From positions 132,876,831 through 132,940,830 of the forward strand of contig JAIOJX010000002.1 in NCBI GenBank assembly GCA_022376925.1: a stretch of 64,000 bases of DNA, written 5' to 3'. The stretch comes from Tragulus kanchil. Lineage: Eukaryota; Chordata; Mammalia; Artiodactyla; Tragulidae. Position 1 is the stretch's first letter, and the number at the start of each line of letters is the position of its first letter. Positions 49,285 to 61,995 of the stretch are shown here, one piece after another. The position numbers were made by a program, and so were the translations under genes. Under the pieces are notes generated by a model. It saw nothing but the letters and a program-made list of their open reading frames with translations. It was not told the origin of the DNA and made no database searches.

Positions 49285-49420
49285 AATTTATTTGGCTGTT
49301 CTGAGTCTTAGTTGTGACATGGAAGAGGCAAGTGGGATCTAGTTCGCTGAGCAGGGATCCATCCCAGGCCCCTTGCATTGGAAGTGCAGTGTCTAAGCCA
49401 CTGGATGCCAAGGAAGTCCT
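49285..49420 (-). mobile_element. Short tRNA-type SINE, minus strand
   Basis: GCAGGGATCCATCCCAGG (box-B-like) and the head end GCCAAGGAAGTCCT mark a short ruminant tRNA SINE directly after the CHR-like one. Confidence 0.65.
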
Positions 49421-49806
49421 TTCTAATCCTTCCTCTGCTACATATTAGCTATGGAGTTAGCTGATACCTTCTTAAACTTTGGTTTCTCCTCTGTTAGGAT
49501 ATCAATCCAGCATTCCTACCTGCTGTGTCATAATGATTCATTGTCATAAGTATGTGCAACTATTCTTGAGGGTCCCCCTTTCTGGATTGAACCTGAAGGA
49601 GGTATGACTATCAGTAAGATGATGGGCACAACTGAAAGACAAAGGCATGAGGTGGACCTTTGTCAAGATGAGGAAACCTGGGGTCTTATCTCTTGGGCCA
49701 ATAGGGAGAAGAAGAATCTAGAACCAAGATGACCCAAGATTGGAGAAATCTATTGGGTCATAGAACTGACCCCCAGGGAGGGAGTCAGCAGCCCCCACTG
49801 CTTCTT

Positions 49807-50102
49807 TTTTGTGGAGGGAAGGTTGGGGAGGGAGGGGGTGGGTGGGCCACTTCTATTGGTCTTTCACTTATCTATTTTCATCCATCTTTGTTCCTTGGCC
49901 CATGTGGGCCTCCCATCATGGCAGCCTGTTGTCGCAGAGCACCGGCTCTGGGCTCATGTGCTCCAGAGCTCCAGCTCAGTAATTGGATACATCGGTCCAG
50001 CCGCTCCACGGCACGTGGGATCTTCCCAGGCCAGGGATCGAACCGCCGCCACTTGCAGTGCAAGGTGGTGTCCTTACCCACTGGACCACCAGGGACGCCC
50101 CG
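49807..50102 (-). mobile_element. CHR-like SINE with G-rich 3' extension, minus strand
   Basis: Target duplication CACTGCTTCTT (49796-49806 and 50103-50113). Carries the same GTTGGGGAGGGAGG extension as 10029-10360. D19 repeats it at 50926-51222. Confidence 0.93.
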
Positions 50103-50925
50103 CACTGCTTCTTATTGTCATTCTTGCACATGCTCACAGAGTCCCTGAGGTTCTTAAGCTCATGATGTCATCCAGACTCATTCTTCAGAGGACAGAAATT
50201 CTCTGCAGCTGTATCTCTGTCCCCAACTCACGGTGCCATATTCAGAATAGTTCAGACCTCTGCATTCTTCTACACAGTCCTTTTGGGTTTAGTCACCTGG
50301 ATAGGATAGAGATGCTCAGAGATTCATGTTTTAGAAATGACCTAGCTTGCACAGTGGGTGAGTGCCTCTTTGATTGGGTGGTTTAGTGCAGGGTGAAGAC
50401 CAGCCTGGAGAGTGAGGTCTTGGTTACAGGGAGCAGCTCACAGATGGGCAGAGGTGGACCATAAAGATCAGCCTGGAAGGACTTTTCTCCAGCCTTACTC
50501 AGTAGCTGGCACCTACAGAATGACAGGAGAACATTGGCACAGTGGTGCAGAGGGGGCTGAGGGAGACAAGTGGAGTTAGCTGATACCTTCTTAAACTTTG
50601 GTTTCTCCTCTGTTAGGATATCAATCCAGCATTCCTACCTGCTGTGTCATAATGATTCATTGTCATAAGTATGTGCAACTATTCTTGAGGGTCCCCCTTT
50701 CTGGATTGAACCTGAAGGAGGTATGACTATCAGTAAGATGATGGGCACAACTGAAAGACAAAGGCATGAGGTGGACCTTTGTCAAGATGAGGAAACCTGG
50801 GGTCTTATCTCTTGGGCCAATAGGGAGAAGAAGAATCTAGAACCAAGATGACCCAAGATTGGAGAAATCTATTGGGTCATAGAACTGACCCCCAGGGAGG
50901 GAGTCAGCAGCCCCCACTGCTTCTT

Positions 50926-51222
50926 TTTTGTGGAGGGAAGGTTGGGGAGGGAGGGGAGCGGGCGGGCCACTTCTATTGGTCTTTCACTTATCTATTTTCA
51001 TCCATCTTTGTTCCTTGGCCCATGTGGGCCTCCCATCATGGCAGCCTGTTGTCGCAGAGCACCGGCTCTGGGCTCATGTGCTCCAGAGCTCCAGCTCAGT
51101 AATTGGATACATCGGTCCAGCCGCTCCACGGCACGTGGGATCTTCCCAGGCCAGGGATCGAACCGCCGCCACTTGCAGTGCAAGGTGGTGTCCTTACCCA
51201 CTGGACCACCAGGGACGCCCCG
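50926..51222 (-). mobile_element. CHR-like SINE with G-rich extension (second copy through D19)
   Basis: Same insertion as 49807-50102, with a different G-rich tail (GGGGAGCGGGCGGGCC). Confidence 0.92.
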
Positions 51223-51614
51223 CACTGCTTCTTATTGTCATTCTTGCACATGCTCACAGAGTCCCTGAGGTTCTTAAGCTCATGATGTCATCCAGACTCA
51301 TTCTTCAGAGGACAGAAATTCTCTGCAGCTGTATCTCTGTCCCCAACTCACGGTGCCATATTCAGAATAGTTCAGACCTCTGCATTCTTCTACACAGTCC
51401 TTTTGGGTTTAGTCACCTGGATAGGATAGAGATGCTCAGAGATTCATGTTTTAGAAATGACCTAGCTTGCACAGTGGGTGAGTGCCTCTTTGATTGGGTG
51501 GTTTAGTGCAGGGTGAAGACCAGCCTGGAGAGTGAGGTCTTGGTTACAGGGAGCAGCTCACAGATGGGCAGAGGTGGACCATAAAGATCAGCCTGGAAGG
51601 ACTTTTCTCCAGCC

Positions 51615-53793
51615 TTACTCAGTAGCTGGCACCTACAGAATGACAGGAGAACATTGGCACAGTGGTGCAGAGGGGGCTGAGGGAGACAAGTGTGATGGAT
51701 AGGAGAAGGCAGCCACCCTTCAGGAGGAGCAACTGCATGATCTGGACACAGTTGCCTTTAAAACCAAGCAGAGTTTTGAAGTGGAGGGAGTTCTGTTGGA
51801 ATTGATTGCATGATCAGAGTACTGAGAGCCTGTGTGTGTGAACCATTGGTGGAAGAGCAGGGCAGTCATTCAAGTTTGTCCCGCTTCTGCGGTAATCTGT
51901 CAGCAAACCCCTCCAATCATAGTCTGCAAAAGTTGTAGCTAAAATCTGATATATTGTTTCCCAGTCTTTAGTCCTTGGGGTGCCATCTACAAATACTTTT
52001 AGTCCACTCGTAATTGTTGCTTTAGCCTATTTACTTAACATGAAACTTTGTATCACTCTCTTAAATGAGAAGCATCACTTGGCAGAAATAGAAAGTGTTT
52101 GTAAAAACCAGTGCAGTTAAAAATGCAAACAAGGCAATTAGATTCCAGCCTGATACTGTTGCTTGCGCCATGTTCTGCCTGTGGCAGCCTCTTTTTTTCT
52201 GTTAAAGAGAGAGATCAAAACTATTCCAGAGGTGTTAACAGCATCTTAACACCTAAGATGTTCTCCATGTTGTAATCAGAAGATTTGAATAGAACAAAAC
52301 AGGAAGGATGATTATTTTGTAATGAGGTGATCAGGTGGCATTTACAGTCATGTCTATGTGCCACCCCAATATTTTTTAACCATTAGTGGTACATAGCTCA
52401 CACTTGGGGACCTACTCACCTGGATCTTTCTTGCTTTGATGTCACTTGATTTTATCATACTTGGGAGTTGTCATCGTCCATCAATAGCTTGGGAGGGACT
52501 GGCTGACATTACAAAGTCTGGGTGGTTGAAAAAGCTGTGATTTCAATTTAAATTGCAAATTGATGGGGCATCATGGGAAAAGCAAACACAGACGTGAAGA
52601 ACTGAAGGAAAAGCTCCAGCTATGCAGTATTTTTAAACCTTTTTCTTTGGATCGATTTTGTATCATTTTTTCCTGTAGTCTGAGTTTGATAAGACTGATG
52701 TCCAGCATTACTCAGTAGCTGGCACCTACAGAATGACAGGAGAACATTGGCACAGTGGTGCAGAGGGGGCTGAGGGAGACAAGTGTGATGGATAGGAGAA
52801 GGCAGCCACCCTTCAGGAGGAGCAACTGCATGATCTGGACACAGTTGCCTTTAAAACCAAGCAGAGTTTTGAAGTGGAGGGAGTTCTGTTGGAATTGATT
52901 GCATGATCAGAGTACTGAGAGCCTGTGTGTGTGAACCATTGGTGGAAGAGCAGGGCAGTCATTCAAGTTTGTCCCGCTTCTGCGGTAATCTGTCAGCAAA
53001 CCCCTCCAATCATAGTCTGCAAAAGTTGTAGCTAAAATCTGATATATTGTTTCCCAGTCTTTAGTCCTTGGGGTGCCATCTACAAATACTTTTAGTCCAC
53101 TCGTAATTGTTGCTTTAGCCTATTTACTTAACATGAAACTTTGTATCACTCTCTTAAATGAGAAGCATCACTTGGCAGAAATAGAAAGTGTTTGTAAAAA
53201 CCAGTGCAGTTAAAAATGCAAACAAGGCAATTAGATTCCAGCCTGATACTGTTGCTTGCGCCATGTTCTGCCTGTGGCAGCCTCTTTTTTTCTGTTAAAG
53301 AGAGAGATCAAAACTATTCCAGAGGTGTTAACAGCATCTTAACACCTAAGATGTTCTCCATGTTGTAATCAGAAGATTTGAATAGAACAAAACAGGAAGG
53401 ATGATTATTTTGTAATGAGGTGATCAGGTGGCATTTACAGTCATGTCTATGTGCCACCCCAATATTTTTTAACCATTAGTGGTACATAGCTCACACTTGG
53501 GGACCTACTCACCTGGATCTTTCTTGCTTTGATGTCACTTGATTTTATCATACTTGGGAGTTGTCATCGTCCATCAATAGCTTGGGAGGGACTGGCTGAC
53601 ATTACAAAGTCTGGGTGGTTGAAAAAGCTGTGATTTCAATTTAAATTGCAAATTGATGGGGCATCATGGGAAAAGCAAACACAGACGTGAAGAACTGAAG
53701 AAAAATCTCTAGCTATGCAGTATTTTTAAACGTATGTATTTGGATCAATTTTGTATCATTTTTTCCTGTAGTCTGAGTTTGATAAGACTGATG
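51615..53793. repeat. Tandem duplication D20, period 1093 (51615-52707 / 52708-53793)
   Basis: Seven unmatched bases end copy 1. Copy 2 has about eight substitutions within 53699-53748, where copy 1 and the later third copy (54786-54835) agree with each other. Confidence 0.96.
51692..52690. promoter_or_regulatory. Repeat-free intronic block, candidate conserved enhancer
   Basis: About 1 kb without any SINE or LINE signature in an intron otherwise full of them, rich in homeobox-like and HMG-like AT motifs (for example TCAATTTAAATTGCAAATTG near 52544). Such gaps in brain-expressed genes often mark conserved elements. This is inference. D20 and D21 repeat it wholly at 52785-53783 and in part at 54545-54870. 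Confidence 0.3.
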
Positions 53794-55632
53794 ACCTGAG
53801 GACTGCCCAGAGTTTCTTTACAATTCCAGTCTAAATGATCTATGTAAAACCTATATTTATTGTGCCTTAAAAAAAAAAAAAAAAGCAAAACTGCGATTTG
53901 GATAAAGCCCAAAGGCATTATGCTGATTGAAAGAAAGGTCACGTAGTGCATGGTTCCATTTATATGTCACTCTTAAACAGACAAAACTAAAATACTGGGG
54001 AACAAATCAGTGTTTGTCAGTGTTTAGGGCAGGGGGAAGGTATGACTATAGAGAGGGAGGCAAGGGAATTTGTGAGGGGTGGGAGAATGGAACCCTCCTG
54101 GGTACTGACTGTGGTGGTTGTCACAGGGATCTATACATGTGTTAACATTTATAAGGTTTAACACTAATAAAAAGTATACTTTATTATATAATACTTTTAA
54201 AGATAAAATTTATTTTTGTTGTAATTTTTTATTAAATTTTTAAATTGGAAGATAATTGATTTATAACATTGTGTTGCTTTCTGCTATACAGCAGCGTGGA
54301 TCAGCCATAACTATATGTAGGTGCTCTTCCTACTGAGCCTCCCTCCCACCCCCACTGCCCTATCCCACCCCTCTGGTCATCACAGAGCACCAGGCTGGGC
54401 TCCTTATGTTATACACCAGTTTCCCACAAGCTATCTCTTTTACACATGGTAGTGTGTCTGTGCCGATGCTGCTTTCTCAATTCTTCTCTCCTTGCTGTGT
54501 CCACAGTGCATTCTCCATGTTTGCATTTCTATTTCTGCACTGCACCCAATATTTTTTAACCATTAGTGGTACATAGCTCACACTTGGGGACCTACTCACC
54601 TGGATCTTTCTTGCTTTGATGTCACTTGATTTTATCATACTTGGGAGTTGTCATCGTCCATCAATAGCTTGGGAGGGACTGGCTGACATTACAAAGTCTG
54701 GGTGGTTGAAAAAGCTGTGATTTCAATTTAAATTGCAAATTGATGGGGCATCATGGGAAAAGCAAACACAGACGTGAAGAACTGAAGGAAAAGCTCCAGC
54801 TATGCAGTATTTTTAAACCTTTTTCTTTGGATCGATTTTGTATCATTTTTTCCTGTAGTCTGAGTTTGATAAGACTGATGACCTGAGGACTGCCCAGAGT
54901 TTCTTTACAATTCCAGTCTAAATGATCTATGTAAAACCTATATTTATTGTGCCTTAAAAAAAAAAAAAAAAGCAAAACTGCGATTTGGATAAAGCCCAAA
55001 GGCATTATGCTGATTGAAAGAAAGGTCACGTAGTGCATGGTTCCATTTATATGTCACTCTTAAACAGACAAAACTAAAATACTGGGGAACAAATCAGTGT
55101 TTGTCAGTGTTTAGGGCAGGGGGAAGGTATGACTATAGAGAGGGAGGCAAGGGAATTTGTGAGGGGTGGGAGAATGGAACCCTCCTGGGTACTGACTGTG
55201 GTGGTTGTCACAGGGATCTATACATGTGTTAACATTTATAAGGATTAAGACTAATAAAACGTTTACTTTATTATATAATACTTTTAAAGATAAAATTTAT
55301 TTTTGTTGTAATTTTTTATTAAATTTTTAAATTGGAAGATAATTGATTTATAACATTGTGTTGCTTTCTGCTATACAGCAGCGTGGATCAGCCATAACTA
55401 TATGTAGGTGCTCTTCCTACTGAGCCTCCCTCCCACCCCCACTGCCCTATCCCACCCCTCTGGTCATCACAGAGCACCAGGCTGGGCTCCTTATGTTATA
55501 CACCAGTTTCCCACAAGCTATCTCTTTTACACATGGTAGTGTGTCTGTGCCGATGCTGCTTTCTCAATTCTTCTCTCCTTGCTGTGTCCACAGTGCATTC
55601 TCCATGTTTGCATTTCTATTTCTGCACTGCAC
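53458..55632. repeat. Tandem duplication D21, period 1087-1088 (53458-54544 / 54545-55632)
   Basis: The junction is clean and cuts an L1 3' end. About five substitutions cluster at 54157-54178 against 55244-55266. Confidence 0.96.
53871..54180 (+). mobile_element. Old L1 (L1M-type) 3' end
   Basis: TGGTTCCATTTATATG, GTGTTTGTCAGTGTTTAGGG-like and TGTGGTGGTTGTCACAGG phrases in the order of L1M 3' regions. D21 repeats it at 54958-55255. Confidence 0.6.
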
Positions 55633-55845
55633 ATAGGTTCATCCGTACCCTTTTCCTAGATTCCATAGATAAGTGTTAATATACAATATTTGTTTTTCTC
55701 TTTCTGACTTACCTCACTCTGCATGACAGGCTCTAGTTTCATCCACCTCAGTTCAACTGATTCGCATTTGTTTCTTTTAATGGCTGAGTAATATTCCACT
55801 GTATACGTGTAACACAACTTCTTTATCCATTGACCTGTCTATGGA
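55300..55845 (-). mobile_element. L1 3' end, minus strand
   Basis: Complement of the ruminant L1 3' region: GATTTATAACATTGTGTTGC, CACAGAGCACCAGGCTGGG, TTTAATGGCTGAGTAATATT. Its left part also lies at 54213-54544, where D21 copy 1 stops. Confidence 0.8.
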
Positions 55846-56041
55846 CTGAACCCATGCCCCCTGCATTGGTAATGTGAAAGGTAAAATTTTTAAATAAAAA
55901 TTTATTTTTAAAATATCCATGAGTGTAGAATTCAGCTACTGAAGGGAATTCTGTATCTCTAATTCCTATCAAAGAGAACCACCTCCCATATTTTGGGGAG
56001 TCTGACTTCTCTAACCTCCATCTTTGTTATGCGTCAGAATC
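55846..56041. other. Short intronic stretch
   Basis: Contains a BOV-tA-like scrap (CATGCCCCCTGCATTGG, 55853-55869) and otherwise nothing recognised. Confidence 0.35.
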
Positions 56042-56055
56042 AAGAATGTAGGTAG

Positions 56056-56316
56056 GGGGCTTCCCTGGTAGTCCAATGGGTAAGGACACCACCTTGCAGT
56101 GCAAGGAGTGCCAGTTCAATCCCTGGCCTGGGAAGATCCCACATGCTATGGAGCAAGCAGCTGGACCGATGTCAGCACTCTGGAGCGCACACACCCGGAG
56201 CCAGTGCTCTGCAACAAGAGAGACCACTGTGAGGGAGGCCCACAAAGGCCAAAGAACAAAGATAAATAAATGAAAGATCAATAGAAGTGGCCCCTCAAAA
56301 AAATAATATACAAAAA
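56056..56316 (+). mobile_element. CHR-like SINE
   Basis: Perfect 14-base target duplication AAGAATGTAGGTAG (56042-56055 and 56317-56330). An internal stretch is shorter than in other copies (around 56167). Confidence 0.93.
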
Positions 56317-56330
56317 AAGAATGTAGGTAG

Positions 56331-57025
56331 ACTTTAAATCTTCCTCTTTGCACACCCACACTTCTGAACGATGTTGTGGTCTGAAGCAAACGTTGGGATG
56401 TTTCCATTGTACTCTGCGGCCTTGGTAGCCCACCCAGATGTGCAACCACGGTCCTACCTAAAGGGCTATGGTCAGGACATGGAGGAGGAAGCAGTGGAAA
56501 ATGCATCTCATAAGTAGAGAGCCTTTTGGTGGATAAGAAGGTCTGGCTGAGGTCCTGGGGAGAGTTGGAGGGACATGTGGAATGGGGAGAAATGGATCAC
56601 AGACTACAGAGGAAGAGGCATCCAAAACAAAACAGTTCAAGATCTACCAACAACAGGTCTGACCTGAGCACTTGACAGCCTGAGAATGGAGCTTGAGCAC
56701 ACCTCCTGCTCCCCACTCCCTCCACCCTGAGCCACCTCCGCAGGGACAGAAAGCTCCCAATGCGCCTTCTCCTACCAGAGGACCCCCAGGGCTGGGATGA
56801 GCACCTGCCCTTGACTGAAGATGCCCACAGCTGCCTCTTCTCTCGACCTCATGAAGAACCCGTGCTTCCCAGAGCCCCACAAGACTTCACTCGCAGCCAC
56901 AGATGGGCCGCTGGTTGTCTTCTCTCTTAGCAGGGCATCTGAAACTGGACACAAGAGAGCACGTAAACCACAGGGAGAAGCCGTTTGAGTCTGGCCAAGC
57001 CCACTCCAGCACCCTTTCACTAACC
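56331..57025. other. Single-copy intronic stretch
   Basis: No gene or named repeat recognised. 56680-56900 is GC-rich and holds only short open frames. Confidence 0.45.
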
Positions 57026-59210
57026 CCCTGGGTTAGTTTGAATGGTGGTTATGCTAAAACCACCTGCGCTGGAATGTTGCCAGCCTGTGAATTCTAGAAA
57101 GTATGAATTGAATTCGTGGAAGCAGCTGCAGTAACTGAGGAACGTGAACAACTGGAGAGGGAGGTCACAAGGATGGGACGTGGCCAGAAAGTCAACTGAT
57201 GCAGTGATGAGGAGGGATGGGGATGGGTGGTTTGTAAATAAATCACAATGGAGAAGGGCGTATGCACACCAGAGGTGTCTGATGGTGTCCACCCCTCTGG
57301 CATCTCTTACTCTGTGCTGGCCCCTGAGGAAACCATTCTTCCATGGTTACTGGCCTGTTTGGAGGTTTCCTTGGTCAGCTTTGGATATGCATATTAACCA
57401 ATTTCAAATATGATGATTATACCACACATCAAGATATCTGACATTGTCCACACATATAAATGGTTTTATTTTTGCTGATTGTAGTTCATCTATAAGTAAA
57501 TAAATGAGCAAACAAAGATACATTCTCATGGTAGAATTTAGCATAGCAGATAAAGAAAGAAAAATGGAACTAATATTGTTCTGAAGATATGTTATTATTC
57601 AGTTAAAAAATATCAAGGTGAGAAGCATGTTATCTTTTGTGTAAAATGGAGAGTAGAATAGTATATATTCAAATTTTATTATTTATGCATAAATAAATTC
57701 TGAAAGAACACACAGAATCTAATAACAGCAGTTTCCCGAGGGTGAAATTAGGTTGAGGAACAGAGGTACGGGACTTTTCACTACACACCTTTTCTTTTTT
57801 ATCTTCTGAGCTATGTGAGTGTAGTTTTTGAAAAACTAAAAGTTGTCCATTGTGGAAAACTTAGGAAACTGATAAAGTAATTAAAAAGTTACCCTAAATT
57901 GTACTTCTGGTTATAGACACTGTTAGAATTTTCCTTTTTACCACATTTACCAATTGCTCGAACAACTTGACACAAGTATTTTTCTGTGACACTAAGTATA
58001 GCTTTATAGAATTGTTAAAATGCTTATATAAAAGTAAATAAATAAAATGTGTAAAGAGCACTTTGTTGTATAAATGGATCATTATCTATGACCCAAACCT
58101 ATTGATGGATATTTAGACCCTGGGTTAGTTTGAATGGTGGTTATGCTAAAACCACCTGCGCTGGAATGTTGCCAGCCTGTGAATTCTAGAAAGTATGAAT
58201 TGAATTCGTGGAAGCAGCTGCAGTAACTGAGGAACGTGAACAACTGGAGAGGGAGGTCACAAGGATGGGACGTGGCCAGAAAGTCAACTGATGCAGTGAT
58301 GAGGAGGGATGGGGATGGGTGGTTTGTAAATAAATCACAATGGAGAAGGGCGTATGCACACCAGAGGTGTCTGATGGTGTCCACCCCTCTGGCATCTCTT
58401 ACTCTGTGCTGGCCCCTGAGGAAACCATTCTTCCATGGTTACTGGCCTGTTTGGAGGTTTCCTTGGTCAGCTTTGGATATGCATATTAACCAATTTCAAA
58501 TATGATGATTATACCACACATCAAGATATCTGACATTGTCCACACATATAAATGGTTTTATTTTTGCTGATTGTAGTTCATCTATAAGTAAATAAATGAG
58601 CAAACAAAGATACATTCTCATGGTAGAATTTAGCATAGCAGATAAAGAAAGAAAAATGGAACTAATATTGTTCTGAAGATATGTTATTATTCAGTTAAAA
58701 AATATCAAGGTGAGAAGCATGTTATCTTTTGTGTAAAATGGAGAGTAGAATAGTATATATTCAAATTTTATTATTTATGCATAAATAAATTCTGAAAGAA
58801 CACACAGAATCTAATAACAGCAGTTTCCCGAGGGTGAAATTAGGTTGAGGAACAGAGGTACGGGACTTTTCACTACACACCTTTTCTTTTTTATCTTCTG
58901 AGCTATGTGAGTGTAGTTTTTGAAAAACTAAAAGTTGTCCATTGTGGAAAACTTAGGAAACTGATAAAGTAATTAAAAAGTTACCCTAAATTGTACTTCT
59001 GGTTATAGACACTGTTAGAATTTTCCTTTTTACCACATTTACCAATTGCTCGAACAACTTGACACAAGTATTTTTCTGTGACACTAAGTATAGCTTTATA
59101 GAATTGTTAAAAATGCTTATATAAAAGTAAATAAATAAAATGTGTAAAGAGCACTTTGTTGTATAAATGGATCATTATCTATGACCCAAACCTATTGATG
59201 GATATTTAGA
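57026..59210. repeat. Tandem duplication D22, period 1092 (57026-58117 / 58118-59210)
   Basis: Clean junction; one 1-base indel in an A run (58019 against 59111). It is the last duplication in the window. Confidence 0.97.
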
Positions 59211-59849
59211 TTGTTCCCACTTGTAGTATTTAATAATAAGAAAAGGTAGCAGTAAAAAATTGTCCATTTTTCCACCCTTAGGATAAACCTTTTGTAGATG
59301 AATTTGGGGTTTGAAAATAAGTCTGCTTTAAAAAAGGGGAAGTTCTTCATACAAGTTGCTGACTTTCCTCTAGCCCTGTTACAGTATAGGTAAGGCAGTC
59401 ACACTCCACTAGCAGAGGCTAAACGGGCTTTTCCCCACAACCTTTTCGACACTGTGGACAATCTACTTGCTCTTTGTCAGTCTAAGATATAAGAACAATC
59501 TCCATTTCCTTTTAATTTGAAAACTTTGATAGCTATTTAAAAGGTTTATTATTGATTTGTACTTTCTGAAATATTTTGTTAATTGTTTTGTCTGTTGGGT
59601 ACCTATTTTTGTGTTTAAGAGAGGATGCAAGTGACTGATGATTCTTACTCTGGGTCGATCATATTTGTTGTCATATTATTTCAGAGATGTTTCTGGTGGG
59701 GGAGTAGAATCTGGCGAGCTTCTATATTTTTATCTAGTCTGATAATCATCTTTCTTTAAAAAACTTTTTTGATTTTATTGAAGTGTAGTTGATTTACAAT
59801 GATCTGTTAATGTCTGCCGTACAGCAAAGTGATTCCGTTATACATGCGT

Positions 59850-60036
59850 GCATGCAAAGCCACTCCAGTCCTGTTTGACTCTTTGAGACCCCATGGACTG
59901 TAGCCTGCCAGGCTCCTCTGTCCATGAGATTCTCCAGGCAAGAATACTGGAGCGGATTGCCATGATCAGACCTGGGTCTCCTGCAGCTCGTACATTGCAC
60001 ACAGATTCTTTTATCACTAAGCTACTAGGGAAACCC
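59850..60036 (-). mobile_element. BOV-tA SINE, minus strand, inside an L1
   Basis: CCCCATGGACTGTAGCCTGC, then CTACTAGGGAAACCCC at the head end. About 20 bases are missing in the middle (near 59962). Confidence 0.86.
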
Positions 60037-60604
60037 CTCAGTTATAGGCATATACATTCTTCTTCATATTCTTTTCCTTTATGGTTTAACACAGGGTATT
60101 GAATATAGTTCCCTGTGATATGTGGAAGACCTCACTGCTTATCTATTCTATATATAATAGTTTGCATTGACTAATCCCAAACACCCAACCCATCCCTTCG
60201 CCATCCCTCTCCCTCTCGGCACCCACAAGTCTGTTCTTTATGTCTATGGGTCCATTTCTGTGCCCCAGATTAGTTCATTGGTGTCGTATTTTAGATTCCA
60301 CATATCAGTGATATCATATCAAGTTTGTCTGACTTACTTCTGTTGATATGATAACCTCTAGATCTATCCATGTTGCTGCGGATGGCATTATTTCATTCTT
60401 TGTTATGGCTTTTGTATGTATGTACCACATTTTCTTTATCTGTTCCTCTGTTGATGAACATTTAGGCTGTTTCCATGTCGTGGCTATTGTGAACAGTACT
60501 GCTGTGAACATAGTGTGCATGTGTGTTTTGGAATTATAGTTTTGTCTGGATATATGCCCAGGAGCGGGATTGCTAGATCACATGGCAATGTTGTTTTTGG
60601 TTTT

Positions 60605-60894
60605 CTGGGTATTTTTAAAAACAATTTTACTTGTCTATTTATTTATTTTTGATTGTGCTGGGCGTTCGTTGCTGCACAAGGGCTTTTCTCTAGCTGCAGT
60701 GAACAGGCTTCTTGTTGCAGAGAGCAGGCTCTAGGGTGCATGAGCTTTAGTAGTTACGGCATGTGGGCTCCATAGTTGTGGCTCACTGGCTTAGTTGCAC
60801 CGCAGCATGTGGGATCTTCCCGGATCAGAGATCAAACTTGTGTCTCCTGCGTTGGCAGGCAGATTCTTTACCACTGAGCTACGAGGGAAGCCCT
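60605..60894 (-). mobile_element. CHR-2-type SINE, minus strand, inside an L1
   Basis: GGCTTCTTGTTGCAGAGAGC, then GATCAAACTTGTGTCTCC and the head end GCTACGAGGGAAGCCC. Confidence 0.82.
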
Positions 60895-61060
60895 GTTTTC
60901 AGTTTTATAAGGAAAATCCATATTGTCTTCCATAGTGACTGCACCAATTTACATTCCCACCAAAAGTGAAGGAAGGTCCCCTTTTTAAAATCATCTCTTA
61001 ATAGGAATAGTTACAATTTTACATGTGTTCTGATTATTGATCTGTTTGGATTTTTCTATC

Positions 61061-61674
61061 ATTTATTTTGTTCCTTTTTATTGTTTCTTTTGTCCTTCTC
61101 CTGACTCTCTGCTATTTGAATTACTGGAGATTTCGTTATTCCTCCTTTTCTTCCTTCCACTGGACTGAAGATTATACAAGCTAATTCTGTGTTAATAGTT
61201 ACCCTTATATCTGACCAAAGCCTTAACAAAGAATAACTTAGAATTCCATGGCTGCCCATGTTATGGTTCCCTTACAGTTTACTTAGCTTGATTTTGTGGT
61301 TTTAATGTTTCTCAAAGTCATGCGTCTACTTCATCTAAACAGTTCAATGATGTCACAAGCCTCCTCACAAAAACAGCAGCCCACTGTCCGGCTCCCCACA
61401 TTCTAATTTTCACTTCCTAGCAGCACCTGATGTTGATTCCTTTGGCTGCCTCTCTATGTCCCTCCACGTTACTAAATAGCACATTTCTATTGCTGTGTCT
61501 TGTACATCCCAAAAGGGTATCCTTGGGAGTTAAGACTGCACCTCTAAATTACCCAGGCAAATGAAGAATTTCAAGACCGTAATTGTGCAACATGTAGAAA
61601 ATAATAATAATGTGTATCATCAGGAACTAGTCAGATGTAGCCAAAAGCCTACTCCATAGCAACCAAGCTTTTTT
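61061..61674. other. Intronic stretch, mostly unassigned
   Basis: May contain further old L1 at its left end. The rest is not recognised. Confidence 0.35.
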
Positions 61675-61995
61675 TAAAAAAAATTATTTTTTAATTGCAG
61701 GAAAATTGCTTTATAATGTTATGTTGGTTTCTGCCATAAACAATGCAAATCAGTCATGACTATATATCTGTCCCCTCCCTCTTGAGCCTCCCACCACTCC
61801 CCAATCACACTTCTGTAGGAGGTCACAGAGCACCAGGCTGGGTTCCCTGTGCAATGTAGCAGCCCTCTGCCAGCTTTTATTTTCCATATGACAGTCTAGA
61901 CATGTCAGTGCTGCTGTCTCAGTTTGTCCCACCCTCTGTGTCCACAAGTCCATTCTCTATATCTGTGTCTCTATTCTGTCCCTGCATATAAGTTC
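61675..61995 (-). mobile_element. L1 3' end fragment, minus strand
   Basis: GCTTTATAATGTTATGTTGG and CACAGAGCACCAGGCTGGG match the ruminant L1 3' region, as at 55300. Confidence 0.75.

Larger units (their letters stand above)
49452..51691. repeat. Tandem duplication D19, period 1119-1120 (49452-50570 / 50571-51691)
   Basis: Clean junction. Differences are confined to the G-rich tail of the SINE (49834-49848 against 50953-50968). Confidence 0.97.
59770..61060 (-). mobile_element. L1 3' end, minus strand, split by two SINEs
   Basis: 3' region at 59770-59845 and 60040-60190, then the ORF2 C-terminal part (complement encodes FTIATTWKQPKCSS and IKKMWYIHT-like stretches with stops) at 60300-60605, then 60895-60985. 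A BOV-tA (59850-60036) and a CHR-2-type SINE (60605-60894) are inserted. The element is dead. Confidence 0.82.

Noticed and set aside
60314..60520. Reverse-transcriptase-like peptide on the minus strand
   Set aside because: A degraded end of L1 ORF2, interrupted by stops and SINEs; not a gene.
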